The translations under genes and the position numbers were made by a program. A stretch of 64,000 bases of DNA from Epiperipatus broadwayi (taxonomy: Eukaryota; Onychophora; Udeonychophora; Euonychophora; Peripatidae): NCBI GenBank assembly GCA_028023455.1, contig JAQFVV010006200.1, positions 6,768,506 through 6,832,505 on the forward strand, in the 5' to 3' direction. Each line of letters opens with the position of its first letter. Positions within the stretch are counted from its first letter, which is position 1. This document shows positions 11,838 to 24,234 of this stretch, piece by piece. The notes beneath the pieces were generated by a model that was not told the DNA's origin, ran no database searches, and was given only the letters and a program-made list of their open reading frames with translations.

Positions 11838-13842
11838 TAATGGTAGACATATATGCTATTACATCACTGTCAAATAAACGGGGAAAAGATCAATAAATAA
11901 AATAGTCCTTAAATAGAAATATAAAAATTTTAATAAAAATTTTAATTAAATCAATTTATATAAAATGCACAGTGGTAAACTAATTAAATAATTATTTAAA
12001 AGTAAGTTAAAGTTAAAAAAATTTAAAGATAAAAGATTATTTTGATGGCATGTAAAAAATAATAATAATAGCTGTTAAATTATTTCCTTCTAAAAGTTGT
12101 TTTTAATCTTAGTAGAATGGAAATGATTTTTTATCTAAATGTAATGACATAATAGCAAAAATGCTCTTGGGGATTTAACCGATTGTAAGTCAGATAAGAG
12201 ATCAATTAAAAATTACTAATAAAATTAGTAATACAATTTGGTGTTCCCTCTCTAAAGTGAATTGGCCAATAATGATGCAAATGAACACACAGTTCATAGA
12301 GAAAGTCATCATTGCCAATAAGAACAATGCCAAGCTAGGCAAGATCGATCCTGGAATTCGATGATAAGCAATTTGAAATGATATAAAAAGAAAAGTTTTG
12401 CAAGTTTTGGATTGCTCTTTACATATTTATTTAAACATATTTATACATTGTATTGTAGACCTCCAAAATGTAGGGATCATTTATTTTTCCACATTTGTCA
12501 TAAGCAGCCTCACAGAGTAATGGTTCCTGGAAAATGGCAAACAACGGACTTATCTTCCCAGAGAAAAATATTAAAATGGGATGGAAGGAACTTTGAATTG
12601 AGCTGTGTGACACATCAAGAACCACAAAGATGGACTCCAATAATCCCCCACCATAGAAAGTATGAGCTTTTGTTTTAAATGAGATAGGAACTTTATCTAA
12701 AAATACAAACATTTCAAATACTAAACTAAACATTACCAACTCTTAAAAAGGTCTCTTATCTGACTAAGTAAAAATTTAAATTATTTATTATTATATATAT
12801 ATAATATGTTTGCTACTATCATTTTCATTCTTGAACTTAAATTAAATTAATAAATTTAAAAATAGGCATAAATGGCTGCATAGATTCTTAAGTTGTTTTA
12901 AGTTTTTAATTTTGGGCTAATTGTTTCATAGTTGAATCAGTACTGGTGGAGGAAAATACAGGTGTTTTATGTCAATGTAATCTGGGGAGGCACATTGGAT
13001 TCTCATTCCTTTGTGTTATGTTAGCATACAGGATATATCACCAATCTGAATGCATGGCCCAAAAAATGGTAGCCATCACATTTCCAATGATCATAAATGT
13101 ATTTCCTATGACATTGATTTCCTTACATTCTAGTTGGGATGGTAAACTGGAAAAGACTGCTATCCTCCATTTTTAGAGCATTTCTTTTATATTTATTTCA
13201 AATGATTACCTCACTAGATAGTTGCACAATCCTGTACTGGATGAGAATGATTATTTCTCTAATGATATTCTGCTACAGATGTAAATTGCTGTCAGCATGG
13301 TTGTTTTATGCTAACATTCTCATTTTGCATTGATCACATCGGTATACCATTAAACTCACATTGGTTTAGACACAAACTTTAGCCTGCAGTTAAAAGATTT
13401 GAGTTATTTAAATGTATATTCTATGTAGCATATTTATGCTTAGCAAAATATTAAAGTTGTGTTAAATCTATTAAATGCATGCATCTGTGAATATAACTTG
13501 AATTAAATTTATTCAATAGTTAATTAAATCCTTGGAATTTTTGTGTCATGTGTGTGTAATAAAAAATATTTTGTTTAATTAATTTTTGGCACAATAAATT
13601 ATTTTTTTATAATTTTTATTAATAATATTTTTAAAATCAAGAATTAGAAATTTTAAAATATACAGCATGATATTATAAGCTCAGTTCCTCTGAGAATTGG
13701 TGACTGGTGCTTTCAGTTTGTTAAAAGAGTAATCTATCTTATATGTATCTGCCGTCTTTATAAATTTTTCTAGATTTCAATAGCCTAGTGGCACTCTGGA
13801 ATGGCAGATAGGGTTGTGAGGTTTCATCAGACCATTATAATT
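11838..13842. repeat. ~2-kb duplicated segment, copy 1 (no insertions)
   Basis: Aligns along its full length with 14278-16308 plus 18389-18465, in the same orientation. It begins GTAATGGTAGACATATATGC and ends in CATTATAAT shared by both. It lacks the SINE and the LINE present in copy 2 and so gives both empty sites. Near its end TAGCCTAGTGGC (about 13784) matches a tRNA A-box, but no clear B-box follows. Confidence 0.85.
12290..13182 (-). pseudogene. possible multi-pass membrane protein pseudogene, copy 1
   Basis: Three blocks on the minus strand keep protein similarity to copy 2. First (about 13180-13080): IGNVMATIF-like. Second (about 12660-12460): TQLNSKFLPSHFNIFLG and FSRNHYSVRLL. Third (about 12400-12290): FLFISFQIAYHRIPGSIL and a hydrophobic stretch. 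Frames are broken by stops. Order and hydrophobicity loosely recall the DRAM/Frag1 family (IS-x-G-x-PE segment, then a G-rich membrane segment, then ISYRM-type segment), but this is inference from a weak match. It may equally be an unknown protein or chance. Confidence 0.25.
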
Positions 13843-13845
13843 GGC

Positions 13846-14277
13846 TATCCTATGTGGCTCTATAAACTTTAACCATGAGCACTCTGAAAATTTTAGGAAA
13901 TTGCACCAGTAACAAAATTTTGTTGAAATGAAGTTATTTTTTTGTTTTTACAGAAAGTTATAGACATAAAAGTACTTCCAGAAAGTAAAATACATATATA
14001 TGCATATATGTGATAAAGGAAACTTGTAAAATATAACATAGAAAAGTAATTGTATGAAAGACTAATTAATAAAAAAAATAAAAATAAAATTGGGGATTGT
14101 TGAATGGAAATCATGTGCTCAGGTTATGCAGAAATAGGGAAAAATAGATGTATATATATATTATTGTGTAATTACTAACCAAAGAAATCATTAAAAAAAA
14201 TTTTCTAATATATATTTACTAACATTCAAGTAAATTCTTGTTTTTTTTTTAATTGTTTTTGAGGAAGTTCTGTGACA
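13846..14277. other. spacer between duplicate copies, nothing recognised
   Basis: AT-rich; no motif seen on either strand. Confidence 0.4.
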
Positions 14278-14465
14278 TGTAATGGTATACATATATGCCA
14301 TTACATCACTTTCAAATAAAAGAGAAAAAGATTGATAAATAAAATGGCCCCCAAATAAAAATATAAAATAATAATAAAAATTTTATTTAAATCAATAGAT
14401 ATATATAAAATGCACATATGGTAAACTAATTAAATAATCACTTAAAAATAAGTCAAAGTTAACAA

Positions 14466-14572
14466 GCTTAGTTTTGCATTGGTGGTCAAGAGATCAGCAT
14501 GACTGCCTTGCACTAGCAGGCAGTTGCCCGGGTTGTGGGTTCACGTCCCAGTTGATGCTATGACACTTAAAA
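14466..14572 (+). mobile_element. tRNA-derived SINE, plus strand
   Basis: Head with A-box-like TGGTCAAGAGATC and B-box GGGTTCACGTCCC, then GATGCTATGACAC and an A-rich tail. Copy 1 of the duplication has only AGTTAAAAAAATTTAAAG at the same place (about 12009-12026), so the insertion is confirmed by an empty site. The exact target duplication is blurred by A-runs. It belongs to the family of the copies at 19.6, 35.1 and 36.5 kb. Confidence 0.85.
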
Positions 14573-14789
14573 AAAAATTCTACAGATAAAAGATTATTTT
14601 GAAGGAATGTAAAAGAAAATAATAAAAGCTGTTAATTATTTTCTTCTAAAAGTTATTTTTAATCTTAGTAGAAAGAAAATGATTTTCTATTTAAATATAA
14701 TGATGTAATAGCAAAAGGATCCTTGAGCATTTGACCAATTGTAAGTCAGATAAGAGATCAATTAAAAATTACTAGTAATAAAATTAGTG

Positions 14790-15745
14790 TTCCCACTTTA
14801 AAGTGAGCTTGCCAATAATGATACAAATGAACACATGGTCCACAGAAAAAAATCATCATCACAAATAAGAATATCACCAAGCCAGACAAGATCAATCCTG
14901 GAGTTCGATGATAAGCAATTCGAAATGATATAAAAAGAAAAAAAAACAACTTTTGTGAGTTTTGAATTGCTCTTGCTGATTAGTGTTTATTTAAACATAT
15001 ATTATACGTTTATTGTGGATCTCCAAAATTTAGAGGTCATGCAATAAATTTTCATTTCTCATATTTGCACATACTGAGACAGCCCCCAGAGTGATGGTTC
15101 CTAGAAAATGGCAAACAACTGATTTGTTTTCCCAGAGAACAATATTAATATGGGATGGAAGGAACTTTGAACTGAGTTGTGTGATGTATCAAGGATTGGA
15201 AAAATGGACTCCATTAATCTGACACCATGAAAAGAAAGTATGAACTTTTGTTTTAAATGAGATAGGAACTTTATCTAAAAATATGAACTTTTCAAAAACT
15301 AAACCTAAATGTTATCTCTCCTAAAAAAGTCTGTTATCTGCTAAGTAAAAATTTAAATTATCTATTTTTTTATATATAATATATTTGCTACTATCATTTC
15401 CATTCTTGTTAATTTAATACATTTAAAAATAGGTTTAAATGGCCGCATAGATTTGTAAGACTATGTTAGTTTAGGTTGGTTAATTTTGGGCTAATTGTTT
15501 CGTAGTTGAATTGGTGGTGGTGGATGGATGTATGGGTGTTTTATGTCAATGTAACCTGGGTAGACACATTGGATTCTCATTTCTTTGTGTTGTGTTAGCA
15601 TACAGCATATATAACCCATCTGAATGTGAGGCCCAAAAATAGTAGCCATCACATTGCCAATGGTTGTAGGCTTATTTCCTATGCCATTGATTTTCTTACA
15701 CTCTGGTTGGGACAGTAAGCCAGCAAAGACCGATATCCCCATTTA
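14790..15745 (-). pseudogene. possible multi-pass membrane protein pseudogene, copy 2
   Basis: Minus-strand blocks: 15742-15491 is an 83-codon open frame starting MGISVFAGLLSQPECKK and containing IGNVMATIFGP; about 15220-15070 reads TQLSSKFLPSHINIVLW and VVCHFLGTITLGAVSVC; about 14960-14790 reads FLFISFRIAYHRTPGLILSG then a hydrophobic helix. The three blocks are in the order expected for a DRAM/Frag1-like protein (IS...PEC; H-x-x-G membrane segment; ISFRI membrane segment). That assignment is an inference from position and a few residues. Stops and lack of splice sites I can defend make it a pseudogene at best. Confidence 0.3.
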
Positions 15746-16308
15746 TAGAGCATTTCTTTTATATATATTTCAAATGATTAGTTACCAGACAGATGCACAT
15801 ACCTGTACTGGATGAGGATGATTATTTCTCTAATAATATCCTGCTACAGATGTAAATACCAATGAGCATGATTGTTTCATGCTAACATTCTCATTTTGCA
15901 TTGATCACATAGATATAGCATTAAACAAGCACTTGTTTGGATATGAACTTTTAATCTGAAGTTAAAAGATTTGAGTTATTTAAATGCATATTCTATGTTG
16001 TGTATTTATGCTTAGCAAAATATTAAATTGTGTTAAATTTGTTGAATGCATCCATATGTGCATATAACGTAAAATAAATTTATTCAATAGTTAATTCAGT
16101 CCTCGGAATTTGTGTGTGCATAATAAAAAATGTTCTGTTTAATTAATTTTTGGCAGTAAATTATTTTTTATTAATAATATTTTTAAAATCAAAAATTAGA
16201 AATTTTAAAATATACAGCATGATATTATAAGCTCAGCTCCTCCAAGAATTAGTAACTGGGGCTTTTGGTTTGATAAAAAAGTAACCTCTGCTGCCTTTGT
16301 ATATTTTT

Positions 16309-18388
16309 TGATGTGATGTGATGCACTGTGACTCTTCCTTATATGGAGTTGGGAATCTCTCAACAATTATGCTCAGAGAAACCTGTTAGCCACTTTGACT
16401 ACCATTTCCCACCCTAAGTTTTCCCATATTCTTCTCTATCCTGCTCCATCCCATTTTCACCACAATATATGTCAACTCCATGGCCTTTATATCTAACACC
16501 CCCTTATCTTTTTCCAAACCCAGCATAAAAACCAATAAGCCACATTCTGTGTAATCACTTTGTTCATATTTATTCTTTGACAACTTTATTATTTGTACCC
16601 TTTTTGCTTTCAGACATTTACATTCAATTAACAGATGTCTAATATTTTTTATACTTTCCTTACACAACTTGCAGACTAAATCACCCATATTTTTCCATTT
16701 ATGTGTATATCCCTTGTTGCTAAAGATCCCATTCAAGCCTTAAATAGTAAACTACTTTCCTTGCTATTATCATAAATTAACCCACACTCAATATTCTGTT
16801 TACTTCTATAAATATTTAAACTCTTTTTATTCTCCACACTACCTCTCCATCTCTCCAACTCCCTATTTTTTATTAATGCACCTATTCTTCTATCCCATTC
16901 CTTAACACTATAACACTCAACAATTCTCGTAACATAATCAACCCTCCTTTTGTATAAGTATACTGACATAAATTCTTTATCTAGATCTTCTGCATATCAC
17001 ATTACTTTTTGCACCCTTGCCTTCCCTTTATTCATAACCCAATTAAATACTATTTTGGCTATTCTTTTATTATCCATAAACTGCAATCTACCAAACATTT
17101 TCATTTTGCTTTTTGCATATCTCATATAAAAACTTGACTATCCCATTTTCTTGAATTGCCTCCTTTGCTGTCCACACTTCTGCATCTAATACATTTCTCT
17201 CTACTTTGTTTTTGTACTTTTTCTAAGTAATCTAATACCCCTTTACTAACACATAATACATCATTGCCATATATTAACTCTGCTACTGCCACTTCCTTCC
17301 ATATAATCTTAGGTACATCATATTTATTATATGAAAACACTGTTAATTTCTTTATCAATCCCTTTCTTTTCTTTGCTTCCTTTTGTCAGTTTTTCCCCAT
17401 TCATCCAGTCAATTTCTCTGATTACTTAAGATGATTCCCAAATACTTATATCTATTCACCACTTTTAACTTTATATCCCCCAGTAAAAATGCTTTGTCTT
17501 CTCTTTCCCCAGTATTAATCATGATTACTTTTGATTTTTCTTCACTAAATTTAATCCCCATCTCTTTATCCACCTTTGTGCATGTCCTCAGCTTAACTCC
17601 CACATCTTCCCTTCTTTCTGCACTCAAAAAAAGCATCATCTGCAAATAAAAGACCCAACAATGTATATACTCCCTTGCCACCTATTAATGGTATCTCTAC
17701 CTCTCTTCCTAGTTTTTTCTATTGTTCCCTCCATTTCTCTCAACAACAACAAAAACTTAATAAGTGTCAGAGGACAACCTTGCCATAGTCCCAACCCATT
17801 TTTAACTTTAACTGGTTCTATATTCCCTAATTGATACATGTAGTAATTATTTCATATAATTTCTTAATAATATCCACTAAAGCTTCATCCATTCCCAAAT
17901 TTACTAAACTTACCCACAATTTATTTCTATTTACTCTATCATATGCCTTCCCTATAGCTATAAAAACCATATATAACTGTCTATCTGTATTCTTACTCAT
18001 ATCCATAAGTTGTGTAACTGCAAATAAACTATCTCTTATACACCTATCCTATCAAAAACCTCTTTGCATTTCTCCCACTATATTATTTTCTTCCATCCAT
18101 TTGGCAATCTTTCCAGCCATTATATATGAGAAAACTTTGTATAGCACTGATGTTACCACTATCAATCTATAATTATTTAACTTTCTATGATCCTTACCCT
18201 TCCCTTTAAATAATAGCCTTACTCTTGTATTACTCCAACTAACCAGAAAATCTCTCCTCTGTGCCATCTTATTAAAACATGATAATAGTTTTAATTTTAC
18301 CTTCTGCCCTAAATTCATTACCATCTCTGCTGCCCATCCATCCAAACCTCTTGCCTGTCCATCTTTCAATTTCTTACTTGTCTCATAG
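16309..18388 (-). mobile_element. non-LTR retrotransposon (LINE), 5'-truncated, decayed RT
   Basis: Minus-strand frames give, in order: ARGLDGWAAEMV and LLFKGKGKD-RKLNNYR (18400-18052; fingers region), FIAIGKAYDRVNR (palm motif A, first catalytic Asp replaced by Ala), GLWQGCPLT (about 17800), GLLFADDAF (motif C, about 17650), KYLGIIL (thumb), and near the end CKLCKESIKNIRHLLIEC (C-x2-C...H...C zinc motif, about 16670-16620). Frames shift several times. The 3' end is a TCACA-rich tail (16310-16330 complement). Boundaries come from the uninterrupted duplicate at 13.77 kb. The endonuclease half is missing. Motif pattern fits the CR1/L2/Rex-type group; the exact clade is uncertain. Confidence 0.85.
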
Positions 18389-18465
18389 TTTCTAAGTTTC
18401 AATAGCCTAGTGGCACCCTGTCATGGCAAATAGGGTTGTGAGGTTTTGTCAGATCATTATAATAT

Positions 18466-19588
18466 ATAATTTCAAAAAATATCAATTTGTTCATGCTTCA
18501 ATAGAATATAACGAATTATACAAGTAATAGGCATAAACCACGAAAAGCCTTTTTTAAAAACAAAAACATGTTACTTTTTATTATAGTGTTCACATACTTA
18601 TATACATAAAAGATTAAATAACTTTTTAAATAACCCAATACTGGTTAACAGCTTCTTTGACATTTCCTTACAAACTATAGAGGAGAACGTATTATTTGCC
18701 AAACTTTCCAAACAGCCAGGCAATAAAGATTTTAGCAACTTTATTCTATTTTCTAGTTATTATTATATTACTTACTATTTATTGATCAGTTCACACACGC
18801 ACACATATATAATACAAATAAACAGCAATAAAAAAGGTTAAAAAGTTATAATAAAACTATCTATTATTAAAAATGGTAATTTTTATTCTCAGTTTGTGGT
18901 TGTCATTTTTAATAAACGTTTTTAGCATTATTTATTTTAATATTCTTTTAACAAGAAAACATTAATCATAGGATTATTTTATTAATTTTTATTTTTTAAT
19001 TTAAAATGCTTGCAGATATTCGTTTCTAATAAATCTTTTGCATATATTATTAAAAAGAGTAAATTTTTTTTTTTTTTAGAAATAGTAAAAAAAATATTTT
19101 GAAGCGAAAATGTTTTAGAAAAAATATGACCCATCTTTTAACAATTATAAGATTAGAGTATTGCGCGCACATCCAAACTAATTTTTTTAAAACTTGTAAT
19201 TTATTGTAGCCTTTTAAGAATAAGATGGGTAATGAAACTAAAAGAGACAGGTTAAAAAACAATTGACGGCAAAATAGTAATGGTTAAGATGCCACAGGAG
19301 AGAATCCATGTTACATATCCAAACTTTTGATTGAGAAAATAGGCACATAATATGATGATCCAAAAATACAAATAAAATATTTTAAACAATTGAATACCAT
19401 TTTATGGTGTACATTGTTATCTTTTTTAAAAAAACATTATATAACTTGAAGTAATAATATTGAATAATAAACAGATATTTGGGAAATATTTTTAGCTTCA
19501 TCGTCATTAATCTATTAATGGTATTCTACTTATAAGTCTTTTGTTTTTGAAATTAAAACATTACTTACACCTTGATTGCAAAATTTTT
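18466..19588. other. AT-rich stretch, nothing recognised
   Basis: No coding motif. A 70-codon minus frame at 19050-19262 is lysine/phenylalanine-rich and looks like a chance product of A/T runs. Confidence 0.4.
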
Positions 19589-19716
19589 ACACCTGCATTT
19601 TTTTCTCATGTGTCATAGCATCATCTGGGAAGCGAATCCACTAATCCAGACAACTGCTTCTAAAGCAGCTGTCGCTGACCTCTTGACCACCAATGCTTGA
19701 CACACCTGCATTTTTT
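19589..19716 (-). mobile_element. tRNA-derived SINE with 15-bp target-site duplication
   Basis: Minus strand: TGGTGGTCAAGAGGTCAGC (A-box region), AGCTGCTTTAGAAGCAG, GGATTCGCTTCCC (B-box), GATGATGCTATGACAC, then a short A tail. Flanking ACACCTGCATTTTTT repeats are at 19589-19603 and 19702-19716. Length about 98 bp, so the element is little more than a tRNA-like head plus a short conserved tail. Confidence 0.9.
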
Positions 19717-20103
19717 CCTCTAGTTTTTTAATCTCTGACAATAAATTTACCATCTTTTTTATGATAATTAAAAAAGCAAGTCATATATAACATGACATTG
19801 TTCTGGATAGAGATTTTAAATATTTTCTCATACCGCACTTGTTTATTACGAGCTTGTTTAAGCTATTGGTACGCTCTCTGTGTGCATCTTCTTTATGTTA
19901 TTTCTTGACCTTACATTTCATGTACTTTTTTTTTTACAATACTTTACAATTATAATGGATTCAGACAGTTAATAATAATTGATGTGATAAGGTCATTCCC
20001 AATAATCCTAAAGTTTGTTGGTATATATTTTCATTTATGTTTTCAGCCATCTATACATTTCTTGGAAAACCAATATCTTATGATAAACACACACATATAT
20101 ATT

Positions 20104-20272
20104 ACTTTGTCAATATTGCTGGCAATTCAGAATGCAATTAATTTATCAACCAGATAAAGTATGCCACTTAAGAGTTATTGTACAATTGATTGTGGGTTTA
20201 ATAATTCTTAAGTACCATACTCTATCTGGCTAATAAATTAATTTCATTGTGAATTATCAACAATGACAAAGG
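20104..20272. repeat. fold-back element, 169 bp
   Basis: Left arm ACTTTGTCAATATTG...CAGATAAAGTATG...CTTAAGAGTTATT pairs with the inverse ending CAACAATGACAAAG. The arms of about 75 bp have a few mismatches and a small loop near 20190. No coding sequence. Confidence 0.75.
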
Positions 20273-22264
20273 TATGCTTATAAACATTGGAGGTCCCAAG
20301 AAAGGTGGATCCATTCTATTATTGATTCTTTGTTCAACATTTAGAATGTTTTTAAGTCATAGCCTGAAAGAGGATGAGTTTCTCCTTTTACTTACATGTA
20401 CACTGAGTTATGTTTAATATAAAGCTTATCTATTCCATAAATCCATCTACTATTAATACTTAATTAAATAAGAATGGCATCACATGGTGTATACTATATA
20501 TTTGTAGAAGAAAAGGAAACTTAAAAATAAATATCTGTAAAGTAAAAAACTAAGACAACATAATTTCAATGCCAAAATAAAATTAAAAGAAACAGTTTAT
20601 TCAATTTAATAAAAAAACAAAACTAATGCAGTATATCATAAACAAATAATATTTAAATAATATATATATTGCAATGGAATTAGTAACGGAAGAAGCTTCA
20701 TGGATCCCTGTGCAAGTGCTAGTATAAAACAGAAATGGTGAAGAGATGACTTTATAACCAATTCATTTAATTAAATTTTGGATGAGAGTATTTTTTTCAT
20801 CATCAATCATGGTGGCCTAATATTCTGATGTTTTAGTAAATTTACTTAATATTAGAATACATGAGTAATAACTATGTGATTTTTATCCAGTTGCTAGTAA
20901 TTAAAAATCTAAAATTATAATAATCCTAACCCTTCTTTTTATTACTATACACCTCAGATGTACTAATCAATATCTGATATCAGCCTGTGTTTTATATGAA
21001 ACAGCATTAAGAAATAATATTACATATTTTAATTATAAAATTGTAAAAGTACTTTTATAATATGATCATTTATTTGTTTCCAATGCCCAATATTTTAATA
21101 AATAATTAATTTCGCTGACAAAGAAAAATATTAGATAACATAAATTAACAAAGATTGTTTTAATTAGAAGACTAAGAAGGCTTCTTTTTAATAATAAGGA
21201 TAAATAACCTAATTGAATAACCATTGTATATACATTTAACAGCTCTTATTCATTTAATATTATTAGTGTAGAGCCACGGTTAAGTAATATATATTTTTAA
21301 ACAAAATGTTTATTAAAACACCAAATTTTCACAATGGATGAAATATGATCATAAGAATTATTATTTGATAATAATTTAAATATCTAATTATTTATTAAAT
21401 ATTATTTAAATATATTATTTAAATATCTAATTTAAATATTATTTAAATATCTAATTTAATCCAAAAGATCAGATTTATTTTTCTTTTAAAAATATGTAAT
21501 AATTTAATAAATTTTTACTGGTATTTATCCTTGTCTTAAATTTACAATTACTTGTGTATTCATCACATTTAATATGAAGAGATTCATTTTATAAATGATT
21601 TTCTATACTGATGTTTTTAGAATGAAAAAATATTAGCAGATATTTGTATCCAAGAAATTGAAGAATGATGCTCCCTGGAATCTCCTTTAATGTTTAACAA
21701 TCCATACTGGTGGTTTTTAATATCCCAAAAATATATTTTAATTTTATATTTTAGAAAGTTTTTTTATAATAAAACTGTTCAAAATTTTTTTTAATGAAAA
21801 CTGTTTTATTATTCCTCTTCCTTTTTAAAACTTTGATGCTAATCAAAAATAATAACTGTCTTCTTGGATACTAAAGTTAATCATATGTAGATATATTTGT
21901 TTTACTTTTCATTATTTTATATTATATAGAATATAAATGTTTAACAAGAGGATTAATAGCACACTTTTTAAAACAATTTATTTTTTAAAGCTTGTTATTT
22001 GGTCTACCAAGATTAGATATCATTGTTTTTAAAATATACAGTTTCAGGGGACTACTTTCTTTTTTTTTTTCAATTTTATTTTAATGAATATATGTTAGTT
22101 GTTAAGCAGTTGCATTTAATATTTACAATTTTTTTATTGTTCTTTTTTTAAAAAAAGCAAAATTTCTTCAAAAGTTAATTATAATATTTATACCTTATTT
22201 ATTATTATTTTGTTGTATTAAGAAAAGTTATTAATATAAAAATGAAAAAAATACTTGAAACTTC
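20273..22264. other. AT-rich stretch with a short ATTTAAAT tandem patch
   Basis: Nothing coding is visible. 21375-21460 is a local tandem of TAAATATCTAATT/TAAATATTAT motifs. Confidence 0.45.
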
Positions 22265-22501
22265 TTTATATGCATTATTTTTCAAGAAGGGTAAGGATTA
22301 TTCTTGTCACTGGTCTTAAGTCCCTAATAGCCTGTATAATGCACAAGTACAAATAGAATAACTGGATTTGTCCAACAACGCAGACATAGATCATCTGCAT
22401 AAAGAAGATTCATTTGTGGTGATTTTGAAGGCCATTAGGAATTTCAGGCCTTTGACATAAATAATCTGAACTTACCCTTCTTGAAAAATAATGTATATAA
22501 A
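22265..22501. mobile_element. MITE with 31-bp terminal inverted repeats
   Basis: TIR TATGCATTATTTTTCAAGAA...GTAAG at 22265-22295 is inverted at 22471-22501 with one or two differences. The interior (about 175 bp) is not palindromic and has no frame of note. Flanks are AT-rich, so the target duplication cannot be assigned and the superfamily is open. Confidence 0.75.
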
Positions 22502-23335
22502 AACATTTCATATATTTTTTCATTTTTATATTAATAAGTTTACTTAATATAAAATACTACTAATAAATAAAGTGTAAATATTATAATTAATTTTTGAAGC
22601 CATTTTTTTTAGAACAATAAAAAAAGATGTAAATGTTAAGTACATCAGGTTAACAACTAACACATAATCAGTAAAATAAAATTTGAAAAAAATTACCCTC
22701 CACCATACATACAAAATATATTGATTGGTTAACATGTTTTCATATTAATACTCAATTTTATTGTTTAAACATAAACATAACTTAAAATTTATTTGGATAT
22801 GACAGATTGAATTTGAATACAAAAATGTATTAAGCATCTAAATACAAGTAAAATAGATGATAGTCAACAACTAAACTTGAGTTGAAATGGAGAACTTGTA
22901 TTAAAAAAGGTCAAATTAGGACATCAATTCCTAGGAATATAAAATCATAGCTTTATATGATAGTAGAAGTAATAACGATAACTAATACTTCCATGATGGA
23001 AACCATAATAAGAAATAGTTTATATAGTTTAAAAGTCAAGACAATAAGTAGAGTAATAAATTAAAATAAAGTAGTAAAAATGTAATGATTACTAGAAGTC
23101 AGTTTAAAATGCTTTGATCTGAGACTACTAGTAATAAAAAAAATGGATATGCAAATTGAAGTAGTTAGAGAAGATGCAAGAGATAATATTATAGATAGTA
23201 TAGATGAGGAATAAAACATAGATGTATCTGGGGGACCTCAGTATTAGATATCCAGGTCCCAGAGACCAATGAAACTCCACATAAACATAAAAAATGGAAG
23301 GCTAATGAGGGATCACTTAGTTAAATGATACTAAT
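22502..23335. other. AT-rich stretch, no gene supported
   Basis: No motif recognised; 23180-23300 may be the upstream part of the coiled-coil remnant that follows. Confidence 0.35.
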
Positions 23336-23339
23336 GATG

Positions 23340-23800
23340 CAATAGATGTTCATATATATGGAAAACAAGAGAATGGATATAAAAACAGGCCAACAAAACA
23401 TAAGAATGGATATAAAAGCAGATCTACAAAACATGAGAATAGATATAAAAGCAGATATGTTTACAAACAGAAAATCTATCTGAAAATATAAAAGTAGACC
23501 AGCAAAATATGAAGACAGATATGTCTATAAAAATGTGGGATAACATAATCAGTAACTTGTCAAAAAAAGTTGACAATGTAAAAATGAAATTGAAAGATCA
23601 TATAACACAAATATGAACCAATATTAATAACAACATATGGAAATTGGAAGAAGCTGAAGAGAATATTGAAGATAAAACCAATACTATGGTCATCAGAACC
23701 AAACAAACAGGTGATGATTCTGAACTTAAATTGGAATTAAATCAGAAAAAAACTGAAGTTAATTATGATTTGGCTAATGAAAGTTCCTGAAACTGTATAT
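23340..23800 (+). pseudogene. coiled-coil ORF1-like remnant of a non-LTR retrotransposon
   Basis: One + frame holds imperfect 11-residue repeats of the form RMDIKADLQNM, RIDIKADM (23385-23460). After a frame change come MWDNIISNLSKKVDNVKMKL and WKLEEAEENIEDKTN (about 23535-23700), then LNQKKTEVNYDLANES. Heptad-patterned, charged sequence of this type is typical of the N-terminal part of LINE ORF1 proteins (RNA-binding, trimerising coiled coil). Internal stops make it a pseudogene. No RRM or RT follows, and a fragment of a host coiled-coil protein cannot be excluded. Confidence 0.45.
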
Positions 23801-24129
23801 TAAAAAAATGGCTACCAAGCTTGGTAGACTAGATAATGCACAAGTACTTCAATGAGATATTTGTAATATAATTATTCAAATTTATGTTTTGGTCTTACAC
23901 ACTCAAATAAAGTGCAAGTATAGTTTTAGTTGATTCAAGGTGAATAGATGTGGGCTAGAAATATGAGTTTTAAGTTAGGAATCATGAAATATTACTATAA
24001 ATTTAATGCATAAACGCTGACCCCCCCCTCCAGTAATTATATGTAAACTAAACATCAGTACTTCTGTATTAATTTCATCTGAAGGTTTACTATTTTAATA
24101 TAAACCAAGCACTGATTATACATGTATGT

Positions 24130-24205
24130 AAGAAATGATAGTCTGGACCAAATGATGAGTACTGGTTCAGCACAAAATATGTATATGGGAGATCATTTAT
24201 CTTTT
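24130..24205 (+). ncRNA. hammerhead motif, family D, first tandem unit (decayed core)
   Basis: Core ATGATGA at 24152-24158 (C3 changed to A), stem II around GTTCAG loop, CACAAAA in place of C-GAAA, then ATGTATATGGGAGATCATTTATC. Predicted inactive. Confidence 0.6.
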
Positions 24206-24234
24206 TCACATGTATGTGGTCATGTATATTGGTT

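Larger units (their letters stand above)
14278..18465. repeat. ~2-kb duplicated segment, copy 2, with SINE and LINE insertions
   Basis: Same segment as 11838-13842, split by a SINE at about 14466-14572 and a LINE at about 16309-18388. Continuity resumes after the LINE at TTTCAATAGCCTAGTGGCAC (about 18396). Base changes between copies are frequent, so the duplication is old and both insertions happened after it. Confidence 0.85.

Noticed and set aside
12946-13176. Plus-strand open frame with Cys-rich start in the duplicated segment
   Set aside because: The duplicate has stops in this frame, while the minus-strand frame is better conserved between copies.
13780-13842. A further SINE at 13.78 and 18.40 kb with A-box TAGCCTAGTGGC
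   Set aside because: No acceptable B-box or tail, and both occurrences are explained by the 2-kb duplication.
14466-14572. True tRNA gene
   Set aside because: A- and B-boxes are present but no full cloverleaf or acceptor pairing; A tail, multiple similar copies and target duplications in sister copies show it is a SINE.
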